Assembly (NCBI GenBank): GCA_002708985.1
Contig: PAPS01000032.1
Span: 1 to 57,372, forward strand
DNA from: Saprospirales bacterium
Lineage (GTDB): Bacteria; Bacteroidota; Bacteroidia; Chitinophagales; UBA8649
Direction of reading: 5' to 3'
DNA length: 57,372 nucleotides
In this document: in pieces, positions 19,931 to 28,709 of the stretch
Layout: the number at the start of each line of letters is the position of its first letter
Position numbering within the stretch: position 1 is the stretch's first letter
The notes under the pieces: model-generated
What the model was told of the DNA's origin: nothing
Databases searched by the model: none
The model's input: the letters and a program-made list of their open reading frames with translations, nothing else
Made by a program: the position numbers and the translations under genes

Positions 19931-20599
19931 ATGCAACGCACACTGTTTTTACTTGCACTTGTTTTGGTCTGTCTTCAAGCATGCCAAACGGATGACGGCC
20001 TCTCTACCTTTGATGTAGTGTACAACGTGCGTTTTGAAGCTACTTGGTCTGACTCTACACACCCCAATGCCTATCCCTCTAATGCTCATTTTAGCCCTTT
20101 AGTGGCTTTATCGCATAATCCAAATTTTTATGTTTTTTTCTCAGGATATCCTGCATCAATGGGTCTTCGTATTCTAGCTGAAACAGGACAGACAGATAGT
20201 ATTATGGATGATTTTACATATTCTATCAATACAGGACAGGCATTGGATGCACGGGTAGGACCTGATGTCCAAAGCCCTGGACAAGGTGAGTTTTCCATTG
20301 GAGTAACGGCGTCAAGGCATGCAGTAACTGTGCTGTCAATGATTGCCCCAAGTCCCGATTGGTTTGTCGCTGGGCGAGCTGTACTCTTTGATGTGCAGGA
20401 TGACCGATGGTATGACAAGGTCACTATCGATGCCATTAGTCTTGACGCAGGAAGCGATTTAGGAATTGACTTTACTTCGCCAAATATGCCGATGGATTCG
20501 TTTTCTGCAGTTTATCCAATAAGCAGTGGGCCTTTAATCCAGCCTGGAGATACACTTGTACAGAATATGGGTAAGTTTATTTTTGAGCGTATCCAATAA
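19931..20599 (+). CDS. Spondin-N-domain lipoprotein
   Basis: A 222-residue lipoprotein: signal peptide with lipobox LQAC (Cys about residue 18), then a domain with the Spondin_N pattern, namely YNVRFEATWSDSTHPNAYP, then SNAHFSPLVALSHN and GLRILAETG. Spondin_N proteins are secreted beta-sandwich modules. In Bacteroidota and Proteobacteria they occur in exported proteins of unknown role. The ATG at 19931 is chosen so that the signal peptide is at the start; an earlier in-frame ATG exists at 19901 inside priA. Its stop overlaps the start of pssA (TAATG), pointing to translational coupling with a housekeeping phospholipid gene. Confidence 0.82.
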   Translation: MQRTLFLLALVLVCLQACQTDDGLSTFDVVYNVRFEATWSDSTHPNAYPSNAHFSPLVALSHNPNFYVFFSGYPASMGLRILAETGQTDSIMDDFTYSINTGQALDARVGPDVQSPGQGEFSIGVTASRHAVTVLSMIAPSPDWFVAGRAVLFDVQDDRWYDKVTIDAISLDAGSDLGIDFTSPNMPMDSFSAVYPISSGPLIQPGDTLVQNMGKFIFERIQ

Positions 20600-21273
20600 T
20601 GAATCTTCGTCATCACATTCCTAATACATGTACACTGCTTAATGCCTTTTCGGGTATGGCAGCTATCTTTTTCTTGAGCCAAGGTGGTATAGATAAGGCT
20701 TTATTTTTTTGGGGACTTTGTTATTTTTTTGACGTTTTAGATGGTTTTTCAGCGCGTTATTTAAAGGCAGAAAGTGACGTAGGAAAACAGTTGGATTCTT
20801 TAGCTGATGCGATTAGCTTCGGAGTGCTACCTACTTATTTTTTGTTCACTCTTTGTGAAACGGGGTATCCATTGCTTTCGCTAGGATGTATCATATATCT
20901 GTTGGGGGTTATTTTGCGCCTTGCACGATTCAATGTTGTGGAAAGTAAAACCATCTTTTTTCAGGGCTTATCGAGCCCACTGGCCGCTCTCTTAGTGGGG
21001 TGGGTTGGAATACAACTAGCGCCACTACCTTTATATTGTTATCCTCTCTTGGCAAGTCTGCTGGCCTTTCTAACGAATGCCCCACTTCCTTTGCTTAAAA
21101 CCCAAGGATTTCATCATGTTCCAAGGCATTTTTTGATGTTTGCAGGATTTGTTTTAGTCCTCGGGATTGGTCTACAGCTGCTGTTCGAAATTTCATTGCT
21201 CATACCCCTTGGACTCTTGTTATATTTACTTTTGAGTTTAACCACTTTCCATCGATTAAAATATAAATCATGA
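20599..21273 (+). CDS. pssA: CDP-diacylglycerol-serine O-phosphatidyltransferase
   Basis: An inner-membrane enzyme joining serine to CDP-diacylglycerol, giving phosphatidylserine, the precursor of phosphatidylethanolamine. The 224-residue protein has the CDP-alcohol phosphotransferase signature D-G-x2-A-R-x8-G-x3-D-x3-D, read as DGFSAR...GKQLDSLAD at about residues 48-70. It also has several transmembrane helices and the integral-membrane type II PssA layout seen in Bacillus. It overlaps the lipoprotein stop by one base and purS by four. Confidence 0.93.
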   Translation: MNLRHHIPNTCTLLNAFSGMAAIFFLSQGGIDKALFFWGLCYFFDVLDGFSARYLKAESDVGKQLDSLADAISFGVLPTYFLFTLCETGYPLLSLGCIIYLLGVILRLARFNVVESKTIFFQGLSSPLAALLVGWVGIQLAPLPLYCYPLLASLLAFLTNAPLPLLKTQGFHHVPRHFLMFAGFVLVLGIGLQLLFEISLLIPLGLLLYLLLSLTTFHRLKYKS

Positions 21274-21521
21274 TCTTCACTGCACACGTTGAAATCCTTC
21301 CACACCCAGATTTACTTGACCCCCAAGGGAAAGCCGTTTTGCTAGGGCTTTCGAATTTAAATATTACAGCAATCGAAGATGTACGTGTTGGTAAGCATAT
21401 TGTTTTAAACATCGAGGCTGATTCCATGCAAGTGGCGGATGATTTGGCTAAAGAAGCTTGTGAAAAGCTATTGGTCAACCCTATAATGGAACGCTATTCT
21501 TATGAAGTCACAGAAGACTAG
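21270..21521 (+). CDS. purS: Phosphoribosylformylglycinamidine synthase subunit PurS
   Basis: The small, 83-residue subunit of the three-part FGAM synthase (with PurL and PurQ) that makes FGAM in purine synthesis. The PurS pattern is clear: LLDPQGKAVLLGL, then IEDVRVGKHIVLNI, then CEKLLVNP..E.Y.YEV. No purQ or purL is adjacent; they must lie elsewhere if the enzyme is the three-subunit form. The ATGA overlap with pssA and a 20-base overlap with rsmI place it in the middle of a tightly coupled unit. Confidence 0.9.
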   Translation: MIFTAHVEILPHPDLLDPQGKAVLLGLSNLNITAIEDVRVGKHIVLNIEADSMQVADDLAKEACEKLLVNPIMERYSYEVTED

Positions 21522-22185
21522 CCTATACCTTGTCCCCACTCCAATTGGCAACCTTGGTGATATTACCCTGAGGGCTATAGGTGTGCTGAAGTTGGTTGAC
21601 TTTATTGTCGCAGAGGATACTCGGCAAACGGGCAAATTGCTGAAACATTTGGACATACAGCAAAAGGTTTATGCCCATCATAAGTTTAACGAGAAAGTGT
21701 CTACAAAAGGCATTTTAGATTTATTAGACCAAGGAAACTCCTGCGCACTGGTTTCTGACGGAGGGACTCCATGCATCAGCGACCCAGGATTTTATCTAAG
21801 CCGTGCATGTATTGACAAGGGATTGCGGATTGAGGCCTTGCCTGGACCTACGGCTTTTGTGCCGGCACTAATGCTATCGGCTCTTCCAATGCATCAATTT
21901 GTCTTTGAAGGTTTTTTACCAGTGAAGAAAGGGAGAAAAACGAGATTAGAGCAATTAAAGTCTGAATCTCGCACAATGATTTTTTACGAGTCACCCCATC
22001 GTTTGTTAAAGACCTTAAGCCAATTTATTGAAACATTTGGCCGCACACGACGCATCTCGGTGAGCCGAGAGCTCACCAAGATGTACGAAGAAACCCAGCG
22101 CGGCACAGCGGAGGAAGTCCTTGCAGTATTTCAAGGCCGTGATGCGGTCAAAGGAGAATTCGTTGTCGTCGTCGAGGGCTGCTAG
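21502..22185 (+). CDS. rsmI: 16S rRNA (cytidine-1402-2'-O)-methyltransferase
   Basis: Adds the 2'-O-methyl group to C1402 in the ribosomal P site. The 227-residue product has the SAM-dependent tetrapyrrole-methylase fold of RsmI: YLVPTPIGNLGDITLRA at the N-terminus, VAEDTRQTGKLLKH, the SDGGTPCISDPG motif near residue 84, PGPTAFVPAL, and FYESPHR. It overlaps purS by 20 bases. Its TAG stop is part of the CTAG palindrome at 22182-22185 that also gives the stop of the convergent ssb gene. Confidence 0.96.
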   Translation: MKSQKTSLYLVPTPIGNLGDITLRAIGVLKLVDFIVAEDTRQTGKLLKHLDIQQKVYAHHKFNEKVSTKGILDLLDQGNSCALVSDGGTPCISDPGFYLSRACIDKGLRIEALPGPTAFVPALMLSALPMHQFVFEGFLPVKKGRKTRLEQLKSESRTMIFYESPHRLLKTLSQFIETFGRTRRISVSRELTKMYEETQRGTAEEVLAVFQGRDAVKGEFVVVVEGC

Positions 22186-22532
22186 GCAGCCGGCACAGAA
22201 ACGCGTTGTACAAGAAGCCAGTCTTCTATTTGTATTTCTGTAGAAGTTCGCATCTTATCATCCTTGTCTTTAAATGTGCTTTGAACGAGCTTTCCAAGAA
22301 TGGCTACCTCATCACCTTTGTTGACATATTCAAACAAATTGCTCGCTGTCTTTCCCCAAGCGATTAATGTATGCCATTGTGTGCGCTCCTGTCTTTCTCC
22401 TTTTGAATCCGTGAAAAATTCGTGGACAGCAAGGCGAAAGCGAATGAGCTTTTTATTTCCTTCAAACTCCTTAAACTCAGGTGTGTTTCCAAGCCTACCA
22501 ATAACTTGAACTTGATTTCGTAATCGATTCAT
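22182..22532 (-). CDS. ssb: Single-stranded DNA-binding protein, short form without acidic tail
   Basis: A 116-residue OB-fold protein: MNRLRNQVQVIGRLG, then RFRLAVHEF, WHTLIAWGKTA, and GDEVAILGKLVQSTF are the SSB core strands. The usual disordered linker and acidic DDDIPF-like C-terminal tip are absent; it ends in VQRVSVPAA. The acidic tip recruits repair and replication partners, so this is probably a secondary SSB rather than the main replication SSB (inference). It stops on the shared CTAG with rsmI. The following 600 bases hold no intact gene. Confidence 0.9.
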   Translation of the reverse strand: MNRLRNQVQVIGRLGNTPEFKEFEGNKKLIRFRLAVHEFFTDSKGERQERTQWHTLIAWGKTASNLFEYVNKGDEVAILGKLVQSTFKDKDDKMRTSTEIQIEDWLLVQRVSVPAA

Positions 22533-22624
22533 GACATAAAATTTTTAAGTGAACAATACCTTGAAAGTAGCTGATGATGTTACCTGAAATCATATGATGA
22601 AGTATTACGTCTAGTTGGATTTGG

Positions 22625-23127
22625 CTAGGGTTGTTTTCCAATAGAATTTAGATTTATCCTGTACAACATCAAGATTTCCCAAGTCTCGACATTAAATTTG
22701 AGTTCTTTAGCATAGTGGACGCAAATTTTGTGGGCTAGGGACTTCGGCTTCCAATCCCCCTAGATATCCTTTGATTTTTCTTTTAAATTTTAATCTTCAC
22801 CAGCACTGTTGTGTCCACAGTCATGAGCATCACATGCCACGATAAAGTAGGAGATATTTTTAAGGTAGCAACCCCCTCCTTTTCTCGTAGAATTTCAAAT
22901 GGGGCGATAATGTGCTAACGGCCATCTTTTGTAGCAGTATAAACATTATCTCCAATCCTTATGGTAACATCTGGTTGAAGTATTTAAGCGATATAGGGTA
23001 TAGCAGGAGCTAGAACATGTTGATTATAACATCCAATTATGGCTATTTGGGCATCAGCTTTTTCATCTTGTGCCTTGACTTCGAAGATCAAAGCACTGGC
23101 GACATGGAGTGTGATTAGAAAAAACAA
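22625..23127 (-). pseudogene. Decayed secreted gene, possible GldM-C-like remnant
   Basis: No intact gene lies between ssb and the M1 peptidase gene (22533-23156). Read leftward from a TTG at 23127, one frame gives a signal-peptide-like start (FFLITLHVASALIF) and about 110 protein-like residues. These are broken by an in-frame TAA (22984-22986) and TAG (22915-22917) and end at a TAA at 22783-22785. A second frame then carries about 40 protein-like residues (GDWKPKS, then AKELKFNVETWEIL) to a TAG at 22625-22627. At least one frameshift therefore joins the pieces. The strand pattern (a DVTIRIGDNVY strand, then HIIAPFEI, then GVATLKI, with a later FNVETWEI) recalls GldM C-terminal beta-domains, but this is weak. 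It follows the peptidase gene on the same strand. I see nothing recognisable at 22533-22624. Confidence 0.6.
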
Positions 23128-23156
23128 TATTATTTCACATAGGTAAAAAGTCCAGA

Positions 23157-26100
23157 TTAAAATGTTTGATTAAATCCAAAGACTAAGCGTGGGTAAAGGT
23201 TTTGATTTCCCGTCCCCGGATCGGAGACCCAAAAGGGACAATCTAGGCGAAATGTAAAGGGTTTAAGGTTGTAAAGTTTGAAGAAGCGCTTCCATGTCAG
23301 GGAAAGACCTAATCCAGCATCGGCAAGGACGTTAGACCAGTTTCTGTCCCGAGTAGATGGTTCACTATTGATAAATCCAGCATCGGCAAAGAGGTATATA
23401 TTGGCATCATAGTTTCTTCGCAGTTTGCTATTCTTTATGCTTATCAAACGATCAAAGCTCAATTCTGATGTAAGACTCACGCCTGATCTTCCAGAGACTA
23501 AGCGTTGTCCGTTTTCATCGGTTATTAAGCGACCCGCATATCCCCGAAGATTCATGCCTCCTGCATAATGAAAGCCAGTTGTGGCATTGGCTTGATAGGG
23601 ACCAATTTCTTGCTCAGGATAAAACCCAATACTGCGGACAAACTTGTTATCCATCATGGATTCAGGATTCCCGCCGGCTAAGTAAACAGCACTTTCTGGC
23701 GGTGTTTCCCCAAAACCAAACCGACTGTAGAAACGATTCTTCCAGTCAAATTTCCCCATTTTCATATGATCGGTAAAGGTTACTTCGAGGTATTGGTAAT
23801 TCCAGTCAGGAGTCATCGATACTCTTCCTGAAAGTTTGAGTTGGCTTTTCCCTGGTCTTGCTTTGCGGAAGTCTTCGGAGGTATATTGTAGGTTGAGTCC
23901 AGCATTCCAGGCACCGCTGACCCACCAAGCACCTTGCCCTGGGTTTTGAAGGTAGGACAAGTCTTCTTCATTAGGTCTAATCATAGCAAAACCTTCTAAC
24001 CTGAGCGTGCCTTTTCCATGAAGTTCTTTTTGAAGGCCAAGACGTTGGTCAACTAGACCATCAAGATATTTTGATTTAATATAAGCGGTAGCACCTTCCA
24101 TAAATTCATAGACCGGGGTCGCGTAGGATAGTCTGTAGTTTATGCTTTGATATGGTCTTCGATTATTAAGGAAGGGCGGCGCGCTTGGATAAGACCGATT
24201 TATGGTTGGCCAAGGAAGATTTCCCCAAACAGTGAAATCAAAAAAGCGCTTTCGACGCATATAGTCCCCTTCTAAATGAAGCCCGATTTTTATTCCATCC
24301 ACACCATTCCACCACATATCGGGGCGCCATTGCATAATGTAGTGTTTGCGACTAGGGAAATTGTAGACGTGGCTGTTAAAGCGCCAAATAGTGTTTCCTT
24401 TTAGCCTGTTGTTAAAGGCATTGATGTCGGCCAAGCGGTCAGTTGTATCAATAGTTGCATTCGCGAGTTTATCCTCAAGTTCCACGGTAAAACTGTAGGT
24501 TGGATGGAGCTTGTCCCATCCCGTCCACTTAGGAAGAATAGTAGCTTCTGTTGATTTTTCAAAATATTGGTTAGGAATGTGAAAATCATAGGTGGTACCT
24601 GATTTGTCCGCAAGTTGAAGATCGATGGGCATTTGCATTCTTCCATGACGCTCTAGAGTAATGGTATAGGTGTTGTCTTCGGATTCTTTTTTAGATGAAA
24701 TGCTGTAATCGATACTCTTGTTTGTTTCAATCCATTGATCAAAAAACCAGTTTAAATCAACTTCAGTGAAGTCAATAATGGAGTGCCGAAAATCTTCTGG
24801 GTAAGGGTGGGCATAGGACCACTGGTCAAAATATTGCTGCATGGCGGCCAAAAACAACGAATCACCAAGGACGTATTGCAAGTTATAAAGCATAACCGCT
24901 GTCTTGTAGTATACATGACCGTAGCCACCGCCATGACGTAATGCCCCATCAAATGCATCGCTATGCGTATTGAGTTGAGGGTCTTGCCCGAGGGTGGCAT
25001 CCATCATATACCCAATGTATACTTCCCCTTCACGGGCTTCTACAGGCTCCTTAAATCTTCGCAGATAGGGAGTGGGTGGGGTATTGGACACATAATTTAT
25101 TCCATCGATGGCTTCAAGCCCCCAAGCCGTTAAAAATTGGGTAAACCCTTCATCCATCATGGCTCGATAGGTTTCGTTGTTGGCGACCATTCCATAGAAC
25201 CAATTGTGCCCCACTTCATGGACTAACAGGTCTCGATATCCTGGGTCTTTGTCGCCATCCAAGGTGAGCATGGGATACTCCATGCCATCCCGTGCATCAG
25301 CTACAATCATCTTTGGATAACCATACATGCCAATGTCTTCAGAGAATACTTGAATGATGGCTGCAGTGTATTCCGCTGCATTTTGCCACCGACTACTATG
25401 GGGCTCTTGGCAAAGAGCATAGGTTTTTACTCCTTGCCAATCCGACTCTCCTATACGGTAGTGAGGGTTCGCGGTGAAAGCAAAATCATGAACATTTTCG
25501 GCATAGTAGTGCCATTGTTTGCGCTCGCCCTCAACATATGGGATAATGATCGAAGGTGCTTCGCCCCATGGCTTATCCTTGAAGTTTTCAATATCAAGTT
25601 TTGCCCTTAGATCGGCGGGCAAGACTTCATCTCGGTTTTGCAAAAAACCCGTGGCGCCTACCACATAATTAGAAGGAAAGTCTAGCGTAACATCAAAGGT
25701 TCCAAAGTCTCCATAAAATTCTCGGCTTAGATGCTGGTCGACATTCCATCCAAATTTCTCATCATATACAGCGATCCTTGGATACCAGTGTGCTCCATTA
25801 AATTGAATGGCTCCGTATGAGTTAAACAGTTTCATCCGACGACGACTGCTGCCAAAACCGTAGAAGGTCTGAAAATCAAAGCTCAGGGTAATTCCTTCAT
25901 TGGGAAACAATGGCTCATTTAGGTAAACAAACAAAATGGTGTTATCCATGGAAGTATCTACCAAATCCCCATTGACCCTCAAATTGCTTACAACAGTCCC
26001 AAGCCCCATTTCCTCATAGTCGCTGTAAATGGGATCAACGCCATTGTTTTTTTGAAGATTATCATAATATGCTCCAGGCTGAAAGGCATTTTGGTATAAA

Positions 26101-26381
26101 TGAAATGCCACCTGTTCAAGGGTGTCCGGGGAGTTATTGGTGTAGGCCAATTCGGTGTTAGCCTGAATGAAGTAACGTTTTTCGTCAATGCGAGCTGTCA
26201 TGGTATAATGCACGTCCTGTTGCCAATACCCTGGTTTTATGGATTTGTTTTTCCAATAGTTTGGGTTTGATTCACTAGAAAATGAGTTGGGTCCAGCATT
26301 CGGATTATAATCCTGACCAACTGAATACTCAGCGACAAAAAATGTAAGGGCAAAAAGGAAGTATTTATGTAGACAGTGCAT
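23157..26381 (-). CDS. M1-family metallopeptidase with C-terminal outer-membrane beta-barrel-like region
   Basis: A 1074-residue exported protein with a signal peptide ending SVGQ. Residues about 50-560 form an M1 (gluzincin) aminopeptidase module: substrate-recognition GMEYP at 366-370, and the zinc site HEVGH at 388-392 with the third ligand Glu411 in DEGFTQF, exactly 18 residues further. From about residue 640 to the end the sequence becomes a run of alternating aromatic amphipathic strands with surface-type loops. It finishes in a barrel signal (YPRLVFGFNQTF) with terminal Phe. This suggests a peptidase held at the outer membrane by its own barrel. Similar large M1 proteins occur in other Bacteroidota. 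It is divergent from dprA across 37 bases. Confidence 0.9.
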   Translation of the reverse strand: MHCLHKYFLFALTFFVAEYSVGQDYNPNAGPNSFSSESNPNYWKNKSIKPGYWQQDVHYTMTARIDEKRYFIQANTELAYTNNSPDTLEQVAFHLYQNAFQPGAYYDNLQKNNGVDPIYSDYEEMGLGTVVSNLRVNGDLVDTSMDNTILFVYLNEPLFPNEGITLSFDFQTFYGFGSSRRRMKLFNSYGAIQFNGAHWYPRIAVYDEKFGWNVDQHLSREFYGDFGTFDVTLDFPSNYVVGATGFLQNRDEVLPADLRAKLDIENFKDKPWGEAPSIIIPYVEGERKQWHYYAENVHDFAFTANPHYRIGESDWQGVKTYALCQEPHSSRWQNAAEYTAAIIQVFSEDIGMYGYPKMIVADARDGMEYPMLTLDGDKDPGYRDLLVHEVGHNWFYGMVANNETYRAMMDEGFTQFLTAWGLEAIDGINYVSNTPPTPYLRRFKEPVEAREGEVYIGYMMDATLGQDPQLNTHSDAFDGALRHGGGYGHVYYKTAVMLYNLQYVLGDSLFLAAMQQYFDQWSYAHPYPEDFRHSIIDFTEVDLNWFFDQWIETNKSIDYSISSKKESEDNTYTITLERHGRMQMPIDLQLADKSGTTYDFHIPNQYFEKSTEATILPKWTGWDKLHPTYSFTVELEDKLANATIDTTDRLADINAFNNRLKGNTIWRFNSHVYNFPSRKHYIMQWRPDMWWNGVDGIKIGLHLEGDYMRRKRFFDFTVWGNLPWPTINRSYPSAPPFLNNRRPYQSINYRLSYATPVYEFMEGATAYIKSKYLDGLVDQRLGLQKELHGKGTLRLEGFAMIRPNEEDLSYLQNPGQGAWWVSGAWNAGLNLQYTSEDFRKARPGKSQLKLSGRVSMTPDWNYQYLEVTFTDHMKMGKFDWKNRFYSRFGFGETPPESAVYLAGGNPESMMDNKFVRSIGFYPEQEIGPYQANATTGFHYAGGMNLRGYAGRLITDENGQRLVSGRSGVSLTSELSFDRLISIKNSKLRRNYDANIYLFADAGFINSEPSTRDRNWSNVLADAGLGLSLTWKRFFKLYNLKPFTFRLDCPFWVSDPGTGNQNLYPRLVFGFNQTF

Positions 26382-26418
26382 AATAATTAACTCGTATTAA
26401 TCCACTACAAGGTAAACA

Positions 26419-27537
26419 ATGCCAGATTCAACAGAAAACAGATTGTGTAGAATTCAACGGGCCATCGAATTACAAGCGGTGGAAGGTATCGGCCTAGTCT
26501 ACGCGCGCCGACTATGGGAGCTTCTAGGCCCTTTACAGCATTGGGAAGATGTTGATTTTAAAAAACTTCAACACAAACAATGTAATTCCTGGCGTAATCG
26601 GCTTGTGATGCTTGAACGTCGTGGCTATGCCAATAGTCAACTAGATATTCTTTATCGATCTACATGGCAAGTTGTGTTGATTGATGATAAGGATTATCCT
26701 CCGTACTTACGTCATTTGGTCGATGCCCCATTGTTTTTGTTTGTTAAGGGTAATCGTTCACATCTTTTACGACAGCACATTGCCCTTGTGGGTACGCGGA
26801 AGCCATCAATAGAGGGACTAACAGTTTGTGCAGAGCTTGTCCAATCGATTGCTACATCAGGTTGCAAGAATAGATTGAGTATTGTTAGTGGTCTTGCCCG
26901 TGGTATTGATGCTCAGGCGCACAAAATATCTCTTTCTGAAGGTCTTTGTACGCTTGCCATTTTAGGGAACTCACCTCAGCACATCTATCCCCCAGAGCAC
27001 TTTGAATTAGCTGATAAAATTGTCGATAATGGAGGGCTTCTTGTTACCGAATTTTTGCCTGACGTGATTTCTCGTCCCTATCACTTCGCGCAAAGAAACC
27101 GTGTGATTAGTGGAATGTCTAGATTAACGATCGTCGTTGAGAGTGCTCTAAAAGGAGGGGCGCTAATTACGGCAAAAAGAGCCTATGAAGAAAATCGCGA
27201 TGTTTTTGCTGTGCCTGGTCGATGCAGTGATAAAAGCAGTCTAGGGTGCAATCATTTGATTGCTCAAAACATGGCTCAACTAATCGAAGATCCCCAAACA
27301 TTTTGGTCGTCTTATGTATCGTGTATACAATATGGTACGACATCGGACAGCACATCATTAAGTGTTGAGGCCCAAGCGGTATTTGACCATATTGCGCAAT
27401 GCGGTAGGGTAAGTCTCGAGGCAATGATTAAAATGTTTGGCACAAGTTTTCCTGTTTGTGAAACCTTATTGGAATTGGAAACCGCAAGAATTGTATCTTT
27501 CCATAAAGGCGGATATTATTCAATCCATGCACCATAA
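26419..27537 (+). CDS. dprA: DNA-processing protein DprA (Smf)
   Basis: Protects incoming single-stranded DNA and loads RecA during natural transformation. The 372-residue product has an N-terminal helix-hairpin-helix-like part (VEGIGLVYARRL), then the Rossmann-like core: ALVGTRKPS near residue 125, VSGLARGIDAQAH at about 160, ILGNSPQHIYPPEH, and TEFLPD. A C-terminal winged-helix-like part (AVFDHIAQCGRVSLEAM) completes it. It overlaps the lpxK start by 11 bases. No other competence genes are in the window. Confidence 0.95.
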   Translation: MPDSTENRLCRIQRAIELQAVEGIGLVYARRLWELLGPLQHWEDVDFKKLQHKQCNSWRNRLVMLERRGYANSQLDILYRSTWQVVLIDDKDYPPYLRHLVDAPLFLFVKGNRSHLLRQHIALVGTRKPSIEGLTVCAELVQSIATSGCKNRLSIVSGLARGIDAQAHKISLSEGLCTLAILGNSPQHIYPPEHFELADKIVDNGGLLVTEFLPDVISRPYHFAQRNRVISGMSRLTIVVESALKGGALITAKRAYEENRDVFAVPGRCSDKSSLGCNHLIAQNMAQLIEDPQTFWSSYVSCIQYGTTSDSTSLSVEAQAVFDHIAQCGRVSLEAMIKMFGTSFPVCETLLELETARIVSFHKGGYYSIHAP

Positions 27538-28654
27538 GCGTTATTCACGTAATCCTATCTTGCTCCCCTTATCGCTTTTCTATGCGATGGGTATAGCCCT
27601 ACGTGATCTAGCTTTTCGGTGGGGAATCAACACAATAATGGATTATGAAATGCCCATTATTGGAGTGGGCAATTTGTCAACAGGTGGCAGTGGTAAAACT
27701 CCGCACACTTATTACCTAATGAATCATCTCACAAAACGCGGCCTCCCTACTGCGTACTTAAGCCGAGGTTACGGAAGAAAGAGTACAGGCTATCGAGAGG
27801 TGAGTATACAATCTAAAGCAGACAAAATCGGCGATGAGGCCCTATTAGCTAAACACAGGTTCCCACAAAGCAGGGTCGTGGTTTCCGAAAGCAGAAGTCA
27901 AGCCATCCCCGATGTATATCATGGCAGACCAGCCCACCAAGTAACTTTATTGGATGATGCTTTTCAGCATAGAAGTATAAAGCCAGGCCTTCAGATTTTA
28001 CTGACTCGATATGATTGTCTTTTTTGTGATGATTTTTTGTTGCCCTACGGAAGATTGAGAGAGTTTCGGAGTGGATACCACAGAGCAGATATTATGGTGG
28101 TAACCAAGTGTCCCGAGAACTTAACGTTGGATGAGCAGGCAATCATTCGTGATCGACTGCACCCGTTGTCCTATCAATACGTTTGTTTTACAGCCACAAA
28201 GAATAAGTCCCCTTATGGCATGACATCTGGTGGTGCAGCGAGAATTTCTGAGCATGAAAAGCCTTTGTTGGCAATAGCTGGGCTTGCAGACAACAATGAT
28301 TTCTTCGATTATATGCGAATGATGAATGATTCGGTCATATGCCGAGGTTACCAAGACCACCATGCTTTTACAGCCTATGATATTGAGTCAATTCTTTCGA
28401 CAATTCGTCATCTTGAAACGGAAAGTAATCTTATCATTACTAAGATTCACACAACAGAAAAGGATTTGATGCGCCTTAAGTCTCACATGCATCTTTTTGA
28501 GAAAAAGGGTATACGGCTTGTTATTCATCCCATTGAAATTCGAGATGTTACCCTTGGCGGCCCTTTGCTTCTCGACTTGGTAGATCATTATGCTGATCAT
28601 GCCGTGCAGCAAGCGATGGATGCTTTCCCAGCACCGCCATCTTCTGACTTTTAG
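27527..28654 (+). CDS. lpxK: Tetraacyldisaccharide 4'-kinase
   Basis: Phosphorylates the 4' position of the lipid A disaccharide at the inner membrane. From the ATG at 27527 the product is 375 residues. It has an N-terminal membrane-associated helix (LSLFYAMGIALRDL), the P-loop GVGNLSTGGSGKTPH at about residue 45, the SRGYGRK and DDAFQHRS motifs (the latter with the metal-binding acids), and a C-terminal TTEKDLMRL block. A longer in-frame reading from 27437 lies wholly inside dprA and is not used. The 11-base overlap with dprA suggests co-expression. Confidence 0.95.
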   Translation: MHHKRYSRNPILLPLSLFYAMGIALRDLAFRWGINTIMDYEMPIIGVGNLSTGGSGKTPHTYYLMNHLTKRGLPTAYLSRGYGRKSTGYREVSIQSKADKIGDEALLAKHRFPQSRVVVSESRSQAIPDVYHGRPAHQVTLLDDAFQHRSIKPGLQILLTRYDCLFCDDFLLPYGRLREFRSGYHRADIMVVTKCPENLTLDEQAIIRDRLHPLSYQYVCFTATKNKSPYGMTSGGAARISEHEKPLLAIAGLADNNDFFDYMRMMNDSVICRGYQDHHAFTAYDIESILSTIRHLETESNLIITKIHTTEKDLMRLKSHMHLFEKKGIRLVIHPIEIRDVTLGGPLLLDLVDHYADHAVQQAMDAFPAPPSSDF

Positions 28655-28709
28655 AAATTCATTGATCTCAGGTTCGAGCCACTAACCTTTCAAAGCGTAT
28701 TTTTAAACT

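Noticed and set aside
28672-28686. GGTTCGAGCC motif resembling a tRNA T-arm before the phosphorylase gene
   Set aside because: The spacer is only about 55 bases and no acceptor, D or anticodon arm can be built around it.
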